Below are positions 58,992 to 64,000 of a stretch of DNA of 64,000 bases, piece by piece (position 1 is the stretch's first letter; every line of letters begins with the position of its first letter). The position numbers and the translations under genes were made by a program. A model generated the notes under the pieces. That model worked only from the letters and a program-made list of their open reading frames with translations. It searched no databases and was not told where the DNA came from. This DNA comes from Bimastos eiseni (Eukaryota > Annelida > Clitellata > Crassiclitellata > Lumbricidae), in assembly GCA_959347315.1 (NCBI GenBank), contig OY365810.1:9147647-9211646 (forward strand), written 5' to 3'.

Positions 58992-59935
58992 TTTACCCTA
59001 GTTAAACACAAGGAAACAATACCGACTCAAAATATGCTTGCAATAATAAAACTAATCAAGTGCACTCTGTTTAAAAAAATTGTTGGCACAGAAGGATAAC
59101 ACGTTCAAAATCAGTCACAAGCATGAAAGATAAAGGCTTCAATACAATACAATCTTGATGCACAAATTAAAAAATTTTTTCGATCACGAAATTGCCCCAG
59201 ATGGTAACTGGAAAACATTAATTTTAAGAAATTGGTAAAATTGTGCTATTTAAACAAGAAACAAAGGCAAAAATTGTTTAAATAATTTCTAGCCTATTGT
59301 GTTTATGAGACGACACTAAAATAGTATCTAGTCATCTCACCATCCTATTTGGTTCTTCTTCCAGAAGAAACCTCTTTTCATATCAAGTACTAACAAGATT
59401 TAATTAGAAAGCACACACAATGTCCAATGCTTATCTAACCCCTCAGACTAATATTTTATAGCAACATCTTTTTTATCTAGTAGAGGTCTGGTTTGATAAG
59501 TTCTAAGCAGAAAAGATAATGGAAGTCCTGGAGTACTAAATAAGACTCAAGCCCATCCTTGGACAATCACGGATAAACCATGGACACTGCAATGCAGTGA
59601 TTTATGAACAGGTAAGACATGAGAAAAACGTATGCATGAATGAAATGATAGCACAATAATATTCTATGGTGTCACTGATAAAAAATACAGAAAATACTTT
59701 TGTCGTTGAAGCAATCGGTGGTGAGAAACATTGACAGGGACAAGACGTCTTCCTTTGGACTCCAATCAGTTAACAGTTAAGGTCAGGTCAGATTCCTGGC
59801 TGAGAATCAACAGCCATGCAGGCAGTGTATGACCACCAGGGTGGGCAGTAATGAAATTGTAGTAACGAGAAGGCAAGGAAGTGCTAAACACGTGCGTGAA
59901 TAAGATGGGAACATGGGCTTTGCTTCATATTATCC
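58992..59935. other. 5' flank of the zinc-finger gene, no further exon seen
   Basis: Presumed promoter and 5' UTR region; no recognisable element. Confidence 0.4.
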
Positions 59936-59944
59936 GCCGCATTT

Positions 59945-60755
59945 GGGCACGGGTAAAATGCCGATTTGCTGATATCGGGCAGGTCAAATGCTGATTGGAA
60001 ATTGCTGATTGGTCATGCTGATTGGTGCATAAAACGCTGATTTTCGTTTTTATAAACAACAATATGAAAAAACTATTGAACAACTTTTATTTGCATAAAT
60101 CATGAATGTAGGCCTATTTTGTTTTCTGGTTACGATGCCAACACTAATTAAACATCAACAATATACAGAAATTCATAAGGAATTTTTTCCATTCCCTATA
60201 TTCAAATCAAATGTATTCTAACTTTCCCAATTTTAACATTTCATTGGGGGAGGCTTATATATAGGCAGATGGTGTCTAGAGTCAGTCAACTATTTCTGAT
60301 TGACTTTACTGATAAACATTGCAGTCTGTTTGTTGATTTTAATGCTTCATGACCTAAGTCTGCTATTATTTAAACCAATATTTAAGTCAACAAAGTTCTG
60401 ATTAACTGAGACTGATACATTAGTAGGCCTATGATGAAATGATCAATGCTTCATAAACAGTGCTGTCTGTTTGTTGATATAAACTATATTGAAGACAACA
60501 AAGTTCTAATTAACTGTCATTAATGCAATTAGCACATTGATTAGTGCTTCATGAACTCTGCATGTTGTTATTTAAACCAGTAAGGCTTACAGGCTTCATA
60601 AACACTCTGTTAATTTCATCAATCAGCATTTTACCAATCAGCATTTTTACCATTTACCTTGCCAATTGTCTGCTTGGTAAAATACTGGCCAATCAGCAAG
60701 TCCCGATCAGCATTTTACCTACCCCGATCAGGAAATCAGCATTTTACCCGTGCCC
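59945..60755. mobile_element. Mutator-like element, 811 bp, 9-bp target duplication
   Basis: Ends are GGGCACGGGTAAAATGC and its exact inverted copy (17 of 17), with weaker pairing continuing (GATTTGCTGAT; GATTTCCTGAT). The perfect 9-bp repeat GCCGCATTT flanks it (59936-59944, 60756-60764). Subterminal arrays of ATGCTGATTGG / CCAATCAGCATTTTACC occur on both sides in opposite orientation. The middle (60295-60600) contains a roughly 165-bp tandem repeat (CTGTTTGTTGAT...GACAACAAAGTTCTAATTAACTG). No transposase. Confidence 0.9.
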
Positions 60756-60764
60756 GCCGCATTT

Positions 60765-61559
60765 GGAGCATAAAAAAATTGGAGTTTACGATAGCGGAGG
60801 AATAGCAGAATCAAGACATCATTAAAATTGAGGGACCCTCCAGTTTGCAGCAGCCACTAATAATACCAACCTCTTGGCCGTAAAGCTGATCTCGATATTA
60901 ATTTTTAATTAAGCTCGCTTTACTACTAATAATTTGACAACCAAGTGAGAAATCGGAAACCTTTTCACTGCAAATAATCGAAACGGAACACTCTGGTAGT
61001 GTTCAATTAAAGTAAGTAAGATGATGATTAACGCGCAGCCCGATAATATTGAACAAAACCAAAATCCTTTGATCATCGTAATCTCAAACTTTTGGAATGG
61101 CTACATAAAAGCTAATCGAAGGGCATTAGCTTAGTCCCGAACGCAGCGTCGTGTCAGTGTTGTTTTTTCCAGAAGTACCCAGTGAGCTAAAAAACACTGC
61201 TTGCCCAAGGAGACAGGAACTGCGTTTTGAAAGTCTTGCAGCTTAACAATTAAATCAATGATTTCTTGTTACCTAGACAATTCTGTTGGGGTTTGGCATA
61301 TGATTTTTTCTTTTGTGTTGATTCTAACCTATCCTGTAGTGAACACATGAACTCTGTATGTAAGTTAGCATACTAGTACTGTCATGACTCGTGGCATTTG
61401 AAAGATCCCATTTCTGTCACAGTTTGCAGGTCAAATGCTCTTTAGCCAGTGCTCTTCAACTAAAGCTCACTTTTTACTGCATTTCGAAAACTAACTGAAA
61501 TGGGCTTAAAATGATCCAAAAGATCCTCAACAAAGCCATCACTGAAACTCCTAATTAAA
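60765..61559. other. No gene seen
   Basis: Contains a diverged relative of the 21173 element at about 61075-61135. Otherwise nothing recognised. Confidence 0.4.
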
Positions 61560-61750
61560 GTTGTTCCTGTGTTCTATATGTTGTACCAATGTGTTCTTTT
61601 AGCTGTTCCAACGCGTTCTCTTGGCTGTCTTTTTATTCTTTTGGCTGATCCTATGTTCTTTTGGTTGTTCCTGTGTTCCTTTGTCTGTTCCTGCATCTTC
61701 TATTGGCTATTCCCATGTGTTCTTTTGGCTTCCGTGTTCTGTGTCCAATT
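61560..61750 (+). repeat. Minisatellite, about 25-bp unit
   Basis: Imperfect copies of CTGTTCCTGTGTTCTTTTGG. The overlapping open frame (Leu/Phe/Cys-rich) is an artefact of the repeat. Confidence 0.75.
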
Positions 61751-62089
61751 TCCCTTTTGCCTTTCGAACAGATGCACCATAGATTTAACCGAAGCACCAA
61801 CTTTTATACGAGTATCATCATTACGATGCTATAGCGGGTCCCAAAAATTATTATTTACCAGCTGGACCAAGAACCTTGCTGTCATAAATTACACCAAAAG
61901 CTATGATGCTAATGAAGAGAATGGATTGGTTTTCACAGTAAAGGTATGAACTTGTTAACTTTAAATACCTCTACTCAATCGTATCGCTTGTCCTCGATAC
62001 CTAAGGACTTGTAATAAAATATTTCACAACTAAAACCAAAAGCTGACGAATACGCTATTCTCACCGATTCCAGAAGATAGTTTACTTTA

Positions 62090-62312
62090 CCAACACTGAT
62101 TTTTGACCAGTTTTAAAAATTCAAAAGTTGTTGCTTTTTTTGGTTTGTTGGTTTTCAGTTTTCCTTTGGATTTTGTCACAACAGCTTTTGTTATAAAGAG
62201 CATCAAACATGGCATGAATAAAGAGCTACAAATATCGCCATTTTTCGTATCTTTTGGGTTTTTTAAAAACCAAATAACCAAAAAACCAACAGCCATGGTT
62301 TTGTCATGTATA
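62090..62312 (-). repeat. Dispersed repeat, inverted copy of 9263-9540
   Basis: See 9263: same blocks in the same order on the minus strand. Confidence 0.7.
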
Positions 62313-62990
62313 AGCATTGCTTAATAATAAAATAATGTAATTCACTTCAGTCAACAACAACTATTATAAGTTATTTATTACGAACTTCATTACATAATAT
62401 AACCCACATATATAGAGCAAAGTTGGATCAAACCATTCTATACCTATTGTTCCAAACTCTTAAGTGTTCCTGGAGTATGATGGAAACTTGTACAGAAAAC
62501 ACAGAACTCATCTGCATAATTAAGTATTACCTCATCAAAATAGCAGCGGCGTGACAATTATTTATAAGATTGGCAGATTTAAAATCTATTCTAAGAGATA
62601 TTCAAGTGACAATTCAACTACGAAGTATATGTACACATGCTTAAGTATTGGTCTGGAGAAAAGCATGCGTAATTAAATATGGACCCAAGACAACTATCTA
62701 CCAGGGATAGGGGTCATCCATCTAGGATGGCCACAAATAAAGCCTATCAATACTTTGGACCCTTCTCCCCTAATCTGAATTTTCTGATTTTGACATGATC
62801 CTTCCAATGTTCCCTTTGTGGATGTTCAAACCCCAGTCTAATACTGAAGCCAGTAGGCCGTGGTGTTGATCTTGCAGGGCTAACTGTGCTATTGGGTGGG
62901 AACTTTTTTCATTTCATATGAAAATGGATTCTACCACCCAAGTAGAGACTCTCTGCCAACTAAGTAGGTGGATGTCCACACTGTCTATAG
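62313..62990. other. No gene seen
   Basis: Shares GGGCTAACTGTGCTAT with about 35022, so at least 62700-62910 is part of a dispersed repeat. Confidence 0.4.
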
Positions 62991-63296
62991 CAGCAATTCC
63001 CAACCTGTGGCCCGCTAGGCTTCAAAAGTGTCCCTCTACTTATCAAAGATTTTTTTAAATATATGTGCAAAAAATTAATATTTGACAGAATAATTATCTA
63101 TTATAAATTATTATATCATGTTGATGTTTATTACCAATCTAAAACAGTAAAACTGGAATTTATCCATGTTTAATCTGATTCTATTCTAAAATAAAAATCT
63201 GTTAAAATTCAAAATAATTATTTTTAGCCTTTTGGCCCATCATGTCCTCCAACTAAATAAAAGTGGTCCTAAGTCGAAAAAGGTTATGAACCACTG
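62991..63296. mobile_element. hAT MITE with 8-bp target duplication
   Basis: Ends CAGCAATTCCCAACCTGTGG and reverse complement CAGTGGTTCATAACCTTTTT; flanks GTCTATAG (62983-62990) and GACTATAG (63297-63304), 7 of 8 identical. Confidence 0.9.
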
Positions 63297-63304
63297 GACT
63301 ATAG

Positions 63305-63874
63305 CCCGCTATATGTAGGCCCTACCTGCATTTGGTCAACTCTTTGTGACCCTCTGAGGACATCTTTAACATACAACCCACCCGTCTACATAAGGGTATG
63401 GAGAATAACTACACAACTCATTGCACACATTTAATACTGAAAAGCACATAAATAACTATGAGTTATTAAATAATAAATTACTTCAAGTGCACGCATCGAG
63501 AACTGATCAGAATAATGTCTGTAAACTTATTAATTGGATGCAAAATATTTAGACTAAAATAAGACTAACATAACCTAGAAAATAACTTAGGTCAGTGGTT
63601 AAATTATAAATTATTAGCCAAAAAAAACCTAGGAGAGCATTTCTGTTGCATATGGTAATGACTCTTTCACTGTTCTGTTCAACCACATTGCTACTCACAC
63701 AATGAAAAAATAAAATCCTTAACCAGATAGATAAGAAGCCCTGTAAAAATTACAAACAACTTTGACGGAATGAATTGTAAATGAGTTTCAAAATATTCTT
63801 CAGCCAAATGAATAGCCAGTTAAGGCACACAACTGACAGGCAAACATAAGTCCTTTAACTCAGCCTTTCAATAA
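63305..63874. other. Probable 3' UTR of the edge gene, nothing else seen
   Basis: AT-rich sequence downstream (minus sense) of the stop codon at 63875. Confidence 0.35.
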
Positions 63875-64000
63875 CTAAACACACCAGTCAGCTTCATCTT
63901 GTTCTGCACATTCACGACATTTGGGTATTCCAGGTGCTTGCACTTTCAGAAATTCTTTAAAGGAGGTGGTGATCTCCAGTAAAGATGTGTTCCATGCGGT
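63875..64000 (-). CDS. C-terminal exon of an unidentified gene, cut by window edge
   Basis: The minus strand is open from the edge to a TAG at 63875-63877 and ends TSLLEITTSFKEFLKVQAPG then IPKCRECAEQDEADWCV. The C-x2-C plus later Cys and the acidic end look like a real protein terminus with possible metal binding. I do not recognise the family, and whether an acceptor lies inside the visible 126 nt is unclear. Confidence 0.5.
   Translation of the reverse strand, partial: TAWNTSLLEITTSFKEFLKVQAPGIPKCRECAEQDEADWCV

Noticed and set aside
61569..61949. 126-codon plus frame rich in Leu, Phe and Cys
   Set aside because: Mostly the minisatellite at 61560-61750.

Overview
The window is nuclear DNA of an invertebrate animal. 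It is AT-rich, intron-rich and full of repeats, and its protein-coding exons have canonical GT...AG borders. The genes have clear vertebrate counterparts but lie compactly (about 10 kb each), and the repeats (RTE-like and CR1/L2-like LINEs, many short hAT elements, a TTTATATAGCGCC-type LINE tail, tRNA-derived SINEs) are of the kind common in marine invertebrates. A short vertebrate-type TTAGGG stretch argues against an insect. I cannot fix the phylum; echinoderm, hemichordate or lophotrochozoan are all possible.

Five genes can be read, four of them exon by exon with matching intron phases. In order: DPH2 (minus, 13039-19514, 6 coding exons, 493 aa), a diphthamide-synthesis enzyme; SLC35F5 (plus, 22656-31466, 12 coding exons, 470 aa), a drug/metabolite-transporter-superfamily membrane protein; an MKRN2OS-like DUF4796 protein (minus, 35453-38905, 4 exons, 211 aa); an NKAIN-family Na,K-ATPase-interacting membrane protein with a long cytoplasmic tail (plus, 40184-46088, 6 exons, 306 aa); and a lola-like zinc-finger gene (minus, 57151-58991, 426 aa) that seems to have a second, mutually exclusive zinc-finger 3' exon 4 kb further on (53196-53414). 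At the left edge are two unassigned minus-strand coding pieces (an acidic exon at about 2520-2994 and an Ig-domain exon at 1359-1622). At the right edge is the last exon of an unidentified minus-strand gene (63875-64000). The genes do not form a pathway; this looks like an ordinary stretch of chromosome.

The rest is mobile DNA. LINE remains sit at 1-1015, 3850-4500, 5085-5880, 6730-6800, 11180-11375, 11640-12073, 14790-16030 (inside a DPH2 intron) and 33770-34040. A 199-bp solo LTR with a 5-bp target duplication lies at 10036-10234. Non-autonomous DNA transposons with readable target duplications are unusually many: hAT elements (8-bp duplications) at 7392, 34253, 43851, 53500, 53855, 55657 and 62991; two Mutator-like elements (9-bp duplications) at 20575 and 59945; and a TTAA-flanked foldback at 40385. 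A 1-kb inverted-repeat element at 4980-6014 is embedded in TATATG/TACA microsatellite. Several minisatellites and one 200-N gap (33218-33417) complete the window.

The most interesting signal is the zinc-finger locus with two phase-compatible alternative terminal exons, followed by the pair of Mutator-like elements that share a TIR core.
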